A stretch of DNA of 64,000 nt from Niveispirillum fermenti (GTDB lineage Bacteria; Pseudomonadota; Alphaproteobacteria; Azospirillales; Azospirillaceae). Made by a program: the position numbers and the translations under genes. The notes under the pieces were generated by a model, which was given only the letters and a program-made list of their open reading frames with translations, did not search any database and was not told the DNA's origin. The stretch lies in NCBI RefSeq assembly GCF_048066175.1, contig NZ_JBLTXA010000006.1:62001-126000 (forward strand), read 5' to 3'. Positions 42,283 to 50,070 of the stretch are shown here, piece after piece; the stretch's first letter is position 1, and each line of letters begins with the position of its first letter.

Positions 42283-44379
42283 CTACAGCCGCACGCGCAG
42301 GCCCATGAGCCATTGACGCTCCGGCCCGATATTGGTCAGCCCATCGCCCCGCCGGCCTGTCTCCACGCGCGCTCCCGCCACATTCTCCGCCGTGGCGTAG
42401 AATTCCAGGCTCTGATCGACATGCCAGGCGGCGTAGAGGTCGCCCACCGTATAGCCGTCCAGCGTGCCCTGGTTGCGGCTGTCCTCGAATTGCCGGGCGG
42501 CACTGCGGACCTGGGCGCGCAGGGTCAGGGCGGGAACCGGGTTCCAGGTCAGGTCCAGGGTGCCGGCATGGCGGGGTGACTGGCCCAGCCGGTTGCCCTC
42601 CAGCCCCGCCATGGCCCCCGCATCCGTGATCTCGCTGTCACTATGCAGATAGGCGGCGCCGAGACGCAAACTGTCCGTCACCTGCCAGCCCAGGTCCAGT
42701 TCCAGCCCCCGCACTACCACGCGATCCAGCCCCCGGCGCTGGGCCAGGCTGCCGCCGGCCGGCACGAAAACGCCCAGTTCGGCATTGTTGCCCGGCGTTG
42801 TCTGGATGACGACATTGTCCACCGCATTCCGCAGCCGGACATGGAACAGGGTAGCACTGGCGGTAAGGCCCCCGCCCGGCGTCAACCGGATCCCGGCTTC
42901 CACACCGCGCATCCGTTCCGGTTCCAATCCGGCATTCGCCTCGGTTATGTCATTGCCGACCCGGAATGGCCGATAAAGCTCGTTCAAGGTGGGCAGGCGG
43001 AAACCGGTATAGAGGGCAGCGCGCAGGCCCAGCAGGTCGCTGGCCTGCCAGTCGGCGCCGGCCCGGCCATTGGCAACGGTGCCGTCCCGTTTCGCGAACC
43101 GGTCGTCGCGCAGGATCGCCCCCGTGGCATTGTCGCGTTCGGTCCGGTGGCCGTCATTGTTGCGCCAGCCATCCAGACGGCCCCCGGCCGACAGGGTCAG
43201 ACCGGGCACACCGGTCCAGGCATGTTCGATGAACAGGCCGGCCACCTGCTGTTCCCCGCCCGCCGCGCGCTCCCGCGTGTACCGGCCAGCGGAAAAGGTG
43301 AAATGCTCGCGGGTTCGCCCGTCGGTCAGGCGCAGGTCGGCGCCGATATCGGTCTCGTGCCCCGCGGCGGGCCGGAAGGAAAGCTGGAGGATGCCGCCCG
43401 TGGCCGTGGCCGGCACGTCATGCTGGTCCAACGATGGCGTTTCGCCCGTGCGCCCGGCGTTGACCCCGGAAAAGGTGCTGGCAAAGGACCAGTCACGCCA
43501 ATAGGCCAGCGCCTCCCAGGTGACCGCCCCGCCATCACCGGCCAGACGCAGACTGCCTTCCAGCGCTTCGGTGGCATTGTTGGTGTAGGGCGTGCCATTC
43601 CCCCGGCTTTCCTTGAAGCCGGAAAGCTTGGCCGTGGCGGCGATGCCGCCAATCCGGGTGGCGACGACCCCGTTCACGGCATAGGCGTCGGCATCGGCGG
43701 GGATGTCGATGGGACCACGGCGGGATCTTTCGACCAGCATCACCCCATCGGTGCGAAACGCGCTTCCCGACAGACCCACATGCCAGCCGCCGGCCGACCC
43801 GCCGGCCGTGGCCCGGCCCAGCCATGTGCCATCGCCACCCCCCGCCAGTTCCATGTCCAGACCGTCGCGCTGGCGTGTTTCAATACGGATCGTGCCGGCC
43901 AGGGCGCTGTTGCCCCAGGGGCCGGCACCGCCGCCGCGCGTGATCGTGACGGTTTCCACCGACCCGGTGGGCAGCCGGGACCAGTAAACCCAGCCGCCGA
44001 ACGGATCATTGACCGGCACCCCGTCCACCAGCAGCAGCGTGCGGCCGGCACCATTGGGGCCGATGCCGCGCAGCGACACGCCCTGCGCCGTGGGGTTGGC
44101 CGTGCGGGAACCGGAACGGCGGAACAGGCTGAAACCCGGTACGGCCCGCAACGCCTCATCCAGCCGCCGTTGCGGGGCGGTGGCCAGGGTGGCCGCGTCG
44201 ATGATGGTGGGACCATAGACCCGTTCAAAGGCCGGCACACCGACGCGCCGGCCCGTCACGACGATCTCTGCCACCTGCGTGTCCTGCGCCCGGACCGGAC
44301 CGGCCGGCCCCAGGGGCAACAGGGCCAGGGCGGCAACGGTCCACAGGAACGGGCGGGGGGCATCGCGGTGCAGGCGCAT
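42283..44379 (-). CDS. TonB-dependent outer-membrane receptor
   Basis: This 698-aa receptor has a signal peptide (residues 1 to about 31, ending PVRAQ), a TonB-box-like AEIVVTGRRVG, and a plug domain with LDEALRAVPGFSLFRRSGSR, GVSLRGIGPNGAGRTLLLVD and GVPVNDPFGG. The beta-barrel then runs to a C-terminal aromatic end (WLMGLRVRL). Length is typical for siderophore or vitamin receptors (BtuB/CirA size), but the ligand is not evident. The leader is structured (44523-44597). It stands downstream of an aminopeptidase on the same strand with a separate leader. No TonB-system gene is near. Confidence 0.92.
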   Translation of the reverse strand: MRLHRDAPRPFLWTVAALALLPLGPAGPVRAQDTQVAEIVVTGRRVGVPAFERVYGPTIIDAATLATAPQRRLDEALRAVPGFSLFRRSGSRTANPTAQGVSLRGIGPNGAGRTLLLVDGVPVNDPFGGWVYWSRLPTGSVETVTITRGGGAGPWGNSALAGTIRIETRQRDGLDMELAGGGDGTWLGRATAGGSAGGWHVGLSGSAFRTDGVMLVERSRRGPIDIPADADAYAVNGVVATRIGGIAATAKLSGFKESRGNGTPYTNNATEALEGSLRLAGDGGAVTWEALAYWRDWSFASTFSGVNAGRTGETPSLDQHDVPATATGGILQLSFRPAAGHETDIGADLRLTDGRTREHFTFSAGRYTRERAAGGEQQVAGLFIEHAWTGVPGLTLSAGGRLDGWRNNDGHRTERDNATGAILRDDRFAKRDGTVANGRAGADWQASDLLGLRAALYTGFRLPTLNELYRPFRVGNDITEANAGLEPERMRGVEAGIRLTPGGGLTASATLFHVRLRNAVDNVVIQTTPGNNAELGVFVPAGGSLAQRRGLDRVVVRGLELDLGWQVTDSLRLGAAYLHSDSEITDAGAMAGLEGNRLGQSPRHAGTLDLTWNPVPALTLRAQVRSAARQFEDSRNQGTLDGYTVGDLYAAWHVDQSLEFYATAENVAGARVETGRRGDGLTNIGPERQWLMGLRVRL

Positions 44380-44522
44380 GGGGCACTATTCCTCCAAATT
44401 CTGCCCTATAGGATATAATTTACAGGGCTGAACCAGCCATAACATCTTGATGCACCGTTTGAATACCGCAAAGCACCGGGAGAATCCGATCAGATGCAGG
44501 CACGGATGCAGGCACGGCAGGG

Positions 44523-44597
44523 GCGCGGGGAACCGCGCCGGCCGGCTGCCCTGTTCCAGGGATAGGCCGCCGGTGCATCCGGCGGCACCTGTCCCTT
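44523..44597 (-). promoter_or_regulatory. Compound hairpin leader, possibly a degenerate riboswitch
   Basis: On the minus strand an 8-bp stem (GCCGCCGG with CCGGCGGC, 44566-44586) is extended by an AGGGA/TCCCT pair (44558-44596). It is followed by a 6-bp stem GCGCGG/CCGCGC with a four-base loop (44523-44538). The ACAGGTGCC at the 5-prime side and CCCCGCGCC later recall parts of cobalamin riboswitches, which often precede such receptors. The 3-prime conserved part is not found. Confidence 0.3.
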
Positions 44598-44644
44598 GGC
44601 AGGCATCCGCCCCGGAAAAAGGAGGGAGGGACGGGCCCGCGGAT

Positions 44645-44678
44645 GCCGATGAGGGCCGGTAACCCGGCCTTCATCGGC
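44645..44678 (-). terminator. Strong hairpin after the aminopeptidase gene
   Basis: Arms 44645-44659 and 44664-44678 form a 15-bp stem with a 4-base loop and one mismatch on the minus strand. It starts 10 bases after the aminopeptidase stop. There is no long T-tract, so termination may be partial. Confidence 0.5.
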
Positions 44679-44687
44679 ACAAGGGGC

Positions 44688-46715
44688 TCAAATCGCCGCC
44701 GTTGCCTGATGCAGCCAGTCGAGATCGGGACCTTCGACCAGCGGGGACAGTTCGGTCCGGACGCGGGCATGGTAGGTGTTGAGCCAGTCGCGCTCGTCCC
44801 CCGTCAGCATGTCGCGATCGACCATGCGGTGATCGATGGGGCACAGGGTCAGCGTCTCGAAGCCCAGCATGGGCCGGTCGGCCCCCGGAATGGCGGCGGG
44901 CACCACCAGTTCCAGGTTTTCCACCCGAATGCCATAGGCACCGGCCAGGTAATAGCCGGGCTCGTTGGACAGGATCATGCCGGGCAGCAGGGTGACGCCG
45001 TTCAACTGCTTGCCGATGCGCTGCGGCCCCTCATGCACCGACAGGTAGCTACCGATGCCATGGCCCGTGCCATGGTCGTAATCCAGCCCGTGCTGCCACA
45101 GGAACTGGCGCGCCAGACTGTCGAGCTGGCTGCCGGCCGTGCCGGCGGGGAAGCGGGCGCGGTTCAGTGCGATATGGCCCTTCAGCACCAGGGTGAAGTG
45201 CCGGCGCGCCTGTGGTCCGACATCGCCGACGGCCAGGGTGCGGGTGATGTCGGTGGTGCCGTCCAGATACTGCCCGCCGCTGTCCAGCAGGAAGACGCTG
45301 TCCTTCTCGATCCGGCGGTTGGTGGCCCGGGTCGCGCGGTAATGCACGATGGCGCCATTGGGGCCGGCCCCGCTGATCGTATCGAAGCTGGGGCCGCGGA
45401 AATCGGCGGCTCCCTGGCGGGCCTTGTGCAGCCTGTCCACCACGGTCAGTTCGTCCAGATGGCCCTTCGGCGCCTCGGCGTCGAACCAGCGCAGGAAACG
45501 GACCAGGGCGGCCCCGTCGCGGCGATGGGCGGCCCGGGCGCCCTCGATCTCCGTCTGGTTCTTCACGGCCTTGGGCAGGGTGCAGGGGTCGCCGCCGCCA
45601 TCCACCCTGGCCCCGGCGCCCGACAGCCGGTCCACCACCCACAGCGCCGCATTGGCCCCGTCCAGCCGCACCTTGGCACCGGCCGCGCCCAGCGCATCCA
45701 GCGCGCTGCCCAGCTCGTCGGGCGCGCGGATGGCGACCTGGTTGCCCAGATGCGCCTCCAGCCCCGGCGCCAGCTTGCGCCGGTCCACGAACCAGTCCAC
45801 CACGCCATCGGCCCGGATGGTGGCAAAGGACAAGGGCAGCGGCGTGCAGGGCACATCGGCCCCGCGCACATTCAGCAGCCAGGCGATGCTGTCCGGCTGG
45901 GTCAGCACGGCGGCGTCGGCCTTCAACCCGGCCAGCGCCGTGGCGATGTCGGCCCGCTTGTCGGCGGCGGACCGCCCGGCGGCCGACAGGGGATGGGCAT
46001 TCACCACGCCCAGCGGGGCCGGCGGCTGGTCGGCCCAGACGGCATCCAGCGGATTGCCGTCGGTCGCCACCAGTTCGATGCCGGCCGGCGTCAGGCAGGA
46101 TCGCATCCGGTCGGCCCAGGCACCGGTATGCAGCCACGGATCGAAGCCCAGGCGGGACCCGGAAGGCAGGTTCGCCGCCGCCCAGTCGCCGTGGAACTCC
46201 TCGATCAGGTGATGATAGCTGAACAGGCTGGCCGACACTTCCTGGCGCACCTGGATCGTGTAACGGCCATCGGCGAAGACGGCCGCCTTGTCCAGCGTCA
46301 CCACCACGGCCCCGGCCGAGGCCGTGAAGCCGCTGATCCAGGCCAGCCGCGACCCGCGCAGGGGCACATATTCACCCTGATATTCATCGGCGCGCGGCAC
46401 CACGAACCCGTCCAGCCCGCGGCGTTTCAGTTCGGCACGCAAGGCCGCCAGCCGGGCGCCATGGTCGCCATGGGCCGGATCGGCCGGGCGGGCCATGGTG
46501 GCGCGGAGGGCCAGCAACTGCTGCGTCGTCGCGTCCGACCGCCGGCCGGACACAAGCTCCAGCCAGGCATCGGGCGCCTCGCCATCCGGGGCGGCATTCA
46601 CGCCGGCGATCAGGTCCCGGATGGCGGCCACGGACCGGTCGATCCCGTCGCCACGCAGCAGATCGGCAAGGGCGGCGTCGCCCTGGTAAATGGTGGTAGG
46701 GGTGCTGACAGACAC
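44688..46715 (-). CDS. M24 family metallopeptidase (Xaa-Pro aminopeptidase)
   Basis: This 675-aa aminopeptidase P removes an N-terminal residue next to proline. Two creatinase-like N-terminal domains (LAALRAELKRRGLDGFVVPR, then LAWISGFTASAGAVVVTLDK) precede the pita-bread catalytic domain. That domain has metal ligands Asp in FLLDSGGQYLDGTTDITRTL, His in GHGIGSYLSVHEGP, Glu in LSNEPGYY and Glu in IRVENLELVV. An additional N-terminal region of about 80 residues (DAALADLLRGDGIDRSVAAI) makes it longer than usual (about 590). It follows prmA in the same direction with a 107-base gap. Confidence 0.93.
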   Translation of the reverse strand: MSVSTPTTIYQGDAALADLLRGDGIDRSVAAIRDLIAGVNAAPDGEAPDAWLELVSGRRSDATTQQLLALRATMARPADPAHGDHGARLAALRAELKRRGLDGFVVPRADEYQGEYVPLRGSRLAWISGFTASAGAVVVTLDKAAVFADGRYTIQVRQEVSASLFSYHHLIEEFHGDWAAANLPSGSRLGFDPWLHTGAWADRMRSCLTPAGIELVATDGNPLDAVWADQPPAPLGVVNAHPLSAAGRSAADKRADIATALAGLKADAAVLTQPDSIAWLLNVRGADVPCTPLPLSFATIRADGVVDWFVDRRKLAPGLEAHLGNQVAIRAPDELGSALDALGAAGAKVRLDGANAALWVVDRLSGAGARVDGGGDPCTLPKAVKNQTEIEGARAAHRRDGAALVRFLRWFDAEAPKGHLDELTVVDRLHKARQGAADFRGPSFDTISGAGPNGAIVHYRATRATNRRIEKDSVFLLDSGGQYLDGTTDITRTLAVGDVGPQARRHFTLVLKGHIALNRARFPAGTAGSQLDSLARQFLWQHGLDYDHGTGHGIGSYLSVHEGPQRIGKQLNGVTLLPGMILSNEPGYYLAGAYGIRVENLELVVPAAIPGADRPMLGFETLTLCPIDHRMVDRDMLTGDERDWLNTYHARVRTELSPLVEGPDLDWLHQATAAI

Positions 46716-46822
46716 TTTCTTGGCTCCCGCGAGCGGCTTTTTGATGCCGCCACGCTAGAGCGCCGGGCGCCGGGGTGCAAGGGGCGGGTGGGGCCGACAG
46801 CGGGCGCCGCCCGCCCCGCCGG

Positions 46823-47692
46823 TCAGCCCTTCAGCACCAGCGTCGACCAGTCGCCCAGGCGGAAGCGCTTGACCAGGCGCAGGCCCTGGGCGCGGTGGGC
46901 GTTGATGACCAGCGGTTCCTGATGGTGCAGCAGGCCCGACAGGATGGCCGTGCCGCCGGGCACCAGATAGCGGCGCAGATCGGGCGACATGCGGGCCAGC
47001 GGGCGGGCCAGGATGTTGGCCACGATCAGATCGAATTTGCCGTGCCGGCGCACGGCTTCGGCCGCATAGCCGTTGGCGGCATAGAGCTTCACCAGGTCCG
47101 CCACGCGGTTCAGCCGGGCATTCTCCCGCGCGATCTCGATCGACACCTCGTCGATATCGACGCCGATCACGGGCACGCGCGCCAGCTTGGCCAGGGCGAA
47201 GGCCAGGATGCCGGAGCCGCAGCCCATGTCCAGCGCGTTGGCGAACCCGCCGCGGGCCGACAATTCGGAAATGGCGCGCAGGCAGCCCTGCGTGGTCGCA
47301 TGCTCGCCCGATCCGAAGGCCATCGCCGCCTCGATCTGCAGGCCCAGCTTGCCCTTGGGCACGGGCTTCTGATGGTGGCTGCCATGGATGAAGAAGCGGC
47401 CGGCCGTGATGGGCGGGAAGCTGAGATAGGTCCTGGTCACCCAATCGATGGCGGCCAGCGGCTCCACCGTCAGGTCCGGTTCCGCGATGCCGTGGGCCGC
47501 GGCCAGCACGGCCAGTTTCAACCCGATGCGCGCCTTGTCCGGCTCGTTATAGGACGTGCATTCGACCAGCCACTGGCCGCCTTCCTGCAATTCGAAGGTG
47601 GACACGGCATCGACATGGGGTTCCACCATGTCGGCAAAGACGGGAACCAGCGCCTCCGGCACCTCGAACGCAACACGCCACATCGGCTGCAT
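46823..47692 (-). CDS. prmA: Ribosomal protein L11 methyltransferase
   Basis: This 289-aa methyltransferase modifies L11. It has the N-terminal substrate domain (MQPMWRVAFEVPEALVPVFA) and motif I region AFGSGEHATTQGCLRAI, ALDMGCGSGILAFALAKLA. VIGVDIDEVSIEIARENARL and the catalytic-loop segment LIVANILARPLARMSPDLRR follow. All match PrmA. I use ATG 47692 rather than 47731 because the homologous sequence starts there. Confidence 0.95.
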   Translation of the reverse strand: MQPMWRVAFEVPEALVPVFADMVEPHVDAVSTFELQEGGQWLVECTSYNEPDKARIGLKLAVLAAAHGIAEPDLTVEPLAAIDWVTRTYLSFPPITAGRFFIHGSHHQKPVPKGKLGLQIEAAMAFGSGEHATTQGCLRAISELSARGGFANALDMGCGSGILAFALAKLARVPVIGVDIDEVSIEIARENARLNRVADLVKLYAANGYAAEAVRRHGKFDLIVANILARPLARMSPDLRRYLVPGGTAILSGLLHHQEPLVINAHRAQGLRLVKRFRLGDWSTLVLKG

Positions 47693-47831
47693 GAAAACTC
47701 TCCGCCTCTTCCGAACTGTCCGCCCCCGCATCGGGCGCGGCCATTTCTAGCCGCCGCCGCCGCCCCCGACAATGACACATTGCGGCACATTGCGGCATCA
47801 GAGCCCCGCAAGACGCGAAGAAACGGCTCGG

Positions 47832-48500
47832 TCAGGTCCGCAGGATCGGGTTCAGCCAGCGCAGGAAGCGGCCGGTCAGCCGCAGCGGCGCGTCGGTGAA
47901 GGCGATGCAGATGCAATCCCCGTCGGCGTCGGCCACGGGGCGGTGATCGATGCTGGGGTCGGTGGCGGCGAAATCCCCGCGCAGGTAATGCCCGTCGGCA
48001 TCGGAGAAGCCACCGGCCAGCACCAGGGTGAGTTCATCGCCATTATGGGTATGCCGGGGCATGCCCATGCCGGCCCGGATGCGCATCATCTTCACCGATC
48101 CGCCCCGGCAGGGCACGGCCGCCTCGTGCAGGCCGGGAATGGTCAGGCGCCAGCGGACGCGGTCCAGGTCCCCCCCAATATAGGATCGCAGCGGCTGGGG
48201 CAGCAGCGGCATCCCGGCCGGCGGCGGGCGCGGCGTGACATCGGGCATGCGGATGAGGGGCCGGGCCGGTTCATCCAGCCGGGCCAGCACGCCAGCCAGC
48301 AGGTCATCGCCTACGGCGACCTGCTCGGTCCCCTCCAGCAGGGCGCCGCCGATCTCCTCCAGCCGCGTCACCTCCGCCCGGCAATGGGGACACAGCGCCA
48401 GATGCGTGGCGACCAGAAGCGATGCCCCCTCGTTCAGGGAGCCGGCGGCATAGGCCAGCAGAAGATCCGGAGCCGGATGATGGTGGGGATGTGACCTCAT
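47832..48500 (-). CDS. chrR: ChrR-type anti-sigma factor with zinc-binding and cupin domains
   Basis: This 222-aa protein has the N-terminal anti-sigma domain (HHHPAPDLLLAYAAGSLNEG) with the HxxxCxxC zinc motif in VATHLALCPHCRAEV. A C-terminal cupin has GMGMPRHTHNGDELTLVLAG and SIDHRPVADADGDCICIAFT, the zinc-binding histidines. In Rhodobacter ChrR holds the ECF sigma factor inactive until singlet oxygen or related stress. It overlaps the sigma gene by 4 bases (ATGA), so the two are made together. The gene order sigma then anti-sigma is standard. Confidence 0.93.
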   Translation of the reverse strand: MRSHPHHHPAPDLLLAYAAGSLNEGASLLVATHLALCPHCRAEVTRLEEIGGALLEGTEQVAVGDDLLAGVLARLDEPARPLIRMPDVTPRPPPAGMPLLPQPLRSYIGGDLDRVRWRLTIPGLHEAAVPCRGGSVKMMRIRAGMGMPRHTHNGDELTLVLAGGFSDADGHYLRGDFAATDPSIDHRPVADADGDCICIAFTDAPLRLTGRFLRWLNPILRT

Positions 48501-49084
48501 GCCTGCTCCCCCAGCGTATCGCCGCTCATCGCCTTGCGCAGGCGGGCCAGCGCCAGGCGCAGCCGCGATTTCACCGTGCCCAGCGGCAGGTGCCTCTCCT
48601 GTGCGATGGCGCTGTGCGCCTTGTCCTCGAAATAAGCCATCCTCAACAATTCCGCCTGTTCGGCAGGCAGCTCCCGGATCGCCCGGTGCAGCAGCGCCGC
48701 CCTTTCCTCCACCAGCATCATTTCCATCGCACCATCCACCGGGTCCGGCACCAGGGCCGGATCGTCCGGATCGAAGGCGGGGCGCCGGTCGCGGCGCAGC
48801 CGGTCGATGCGCCGGTTGCGCGCGATGGCGAAGATCCAGGTGCTGGCCGCGGCCAGCGACGGGTCGAAATCGCCGGCCCGGCGCCAGACCGTGACCATCA
48901 CGTCCTGGATCGTCTCCTCCGCCGCCCCCGCATCCATGCCGCCACGCAGGAGGAAGGATTTCAGCCGGGGTGCGAAATGATTGAACAGGGCGACGAACGC
49001 CTGCCTGTCCCGCTGCCGCGCCACGCACAGCAACAGTCCGTTCAACCGGTCAACCTCGGTGGTGTCAGCCATGTCCGCGGTCAT
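48497..49084 (-). CDS. rpoE: ECF sigma factor (RpoE, ECF11-type)
   Basis: This 195-aa sigma factor has region 2 (AFVALFNHFAPRLKSFLLRG, then DVMVTVWRRAGDFDPSLAAA and STWIFAIARNRRIDRLRR) and region 4 (ELPAEQAELLRMAYFEDKAH, then LPLGTVKSRLRLALARLRKA). It is the partner of the ChrR protein encoded downstream. The start is set by the promoter at 49201-49227: the open frame continues to 49342, but the transcript would begin near 49195, so ATG 49084 (or 49072) is the first usable start. Likely role: response to singlet oxygen or peroxide-type stress, by homology with Rhodobacter. Confidence 0.92.
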   Translation of the reverse strand: MTADMADTTEVDRLNGLLLCVARQRDRQAFVALFNHFAPRLKSFLLRGGMDAGAAEETIQDVMVTVWRRAGDFDPSLAAASTWIFAIARNRRIDRLRRDRRPAFDPDDPALVPDPVDGAMEMMLVEERAALLHRAIRELPAEQAELLRMAYFEDKAHSAIAQERHLPLGTVKSRLRLALARLRKAMSGDTLGEQA

Positions 49085-49200
49085 ATCCGGTGGCGGTATC
49101 CGTTGGGCGACAAGCGCAGCCCTGGCCCCGGCCTGTCTGCCGGGTCCCGCCGCGCTGAATGCCCGCCGACTATAGTGACCGCTCTGTTCCATGCCAATCA

Positions 49201-49227
49201 TTACGAAGGTCGGGCGGAAACGGATCA
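49201..49227 (-). promoter_or_regulatory. ECF11-type autoregulatory promoter
   Basis: On the minus strand TGATCC (49222-49227) is separated by 16 bases from CGTAA (49201-49205), about 117 bases upstream of the rpoE ATG. The TGATCC -35 is the known signature of RpoE/ChrR (ECF11) promoters in Rhodobacter, as I remember it. The site therefore suggests that the sigma factor controls its own operon. Confidence 0.7.
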
Positions 49228-49340
49228 CCGGAGGCGGCGAATTTTTTGGCATTCCGTTCGACCGGGCAATTCGGTTAAACGGGAAGGGGACGACGCCAGC
49301 CACCCGGGCGGGACCAGCAAGGGAAGGACGAAGGGGGCCC

Positions 49341-49889
49341 ATGCGCGCATCGCTACGACGGATGATCGGTCTGACGGTGGGCTGGCTGTCGGTGCTGTCG
49401 GTGCTGGCCCTGCCGGCCCCTGCGGCGGAACCGAAGCTGATCGGCGCCTACCGCGACTGGAACGCCTTCATCCTGGAAGAGGCGTCGGGCCCCGTCTGCT
49501 GGATGGTGTCGCGGCCCAAGCGGCAGGAGGGGGAGTTCACGCGGCGCGGGGATGTTTTCCTGCTGGTGGTCCATCGGCCGGCGGAAAGAAGCTTCGATGT
49601 GGTCAATTTCATCGCCGGCTATCCGTTCGCGGAGCGTAGCGAGGTGCTGATCCAGGTGGGCCGGCACGGCTTCAAGCTGTTCAGCGACGGGGAGCAGGCC
49701 TGGGCGCGCGATGACAAGACCGACCGCGCCATCGCCCAGGCCATGACCCAGGGCTCGCTTCTGAAGGTGCAGGGCACCAGCCTGCGCGGCAACCGCACCA
49801 TCGACACGTTCAGCCTGGCGGGCAGCGGTGCCGCCTATCAGGCCATCGGCAGCGCCTGCGCCGACCGCGCCCCACCGCCGGCGCCGTAA
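49341..49889 (+). CDS. IalB-type (invasion-associated locus B) periplasmic protein
   Basis: This 182-aa protein has a signal peptide (LTVGWLSVLSVLALPAPAAE) and the IalB core: LIGAYRDWNAFILEEASGPV, CWMVSRPKRQEG, RGDVFLLVVHRPAERSFDVV, and AQAMTQGSLLKVQGTSLRG with TIDTFSLAGSGAAYQAIG. The family is common in alphaproteobacteria and its function outside Bartonella is not clear. The ATG at 49341 has GGAAGG and AAGGGGG upstream. It is divergent from rpoE/chrR and convergent with the ABC permease. Confidence 0.85.
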   Translation: MRASLRRMIGLTVGWLSVLSVLALPAPAAEPKLIGAYRDWNAFILEEASGPVCWMVSRPKRQEGEFTRRGDVFLLVVHRPAERSFDVVNFIAGYPFAERSEVLIQVGRHGFKLFSDGEQAWARDDKTDRAIAQAMTQGSLLKVQGTSLRGNRTIDTFSLAGSGAAYQAIGSACADRAPPPAP

Positions 49890-50028
49890 TAATAGAATAT
49901 TTGACCGTTGGTCTCATACCAACGTGCGATGAGTAGAACGCATCGCAAGTTGGTCCGGCGGCGACCGCCACAGCACCGCTCGTGCGGCGTCGCCCGCGCC
50001 AACGAATGGTGGCGCCGGCAATTGAGGG

Positions 50029-50060
50029 CGGTGACCAGAACCAATAGGTTCTGGTCACCG
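50029..50060. terminator. 14-bp hairpin between convergent genes
   Basis: Arms CGGTGACCAGAACC (50029-50042) and its complement (50047-50060) with an AATA loop lie 10 bases from the permease stop. This is a plausible bidirectional stop, without T-tract on the minus strand and with CAAAAT on the plus strand. Confidence 0.55.
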
Positions 50061-50070
50061 CAAAATAGTA

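Larger units (their letters stand above)
44380..44687. other. Structured leader of the TonB-dependent receptor
   Basis: This 308-bp region holds the aminopeptidase-end hairpin (44645-44678), the receptor-leader hairpins (44523-44597), a 12-bp tandem repeat GATGCAGGCACG (44493-44516) and, near the receptor start, an AT-rich stretch (44395-44425) with TTTGGAGGAA as ribosome-binding site. Confidence 0.5.

Noticed and set aside
44380..44687. A full cobalamin riboswitch in front of the TonB receptor
   Set aside because: Only the ACAGGTGCC start and a CCCCGC core recall it. The conserved 3-prime ending and the GCCACTG box are absent, so I report only a structured leader.
48497..49342. Longer sigma-factor frame starting at 49342
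   Set aside because: The added 86 residues do not resemble sigma region 1 or 2, and the ECF-type promoter lies inside this stretch.
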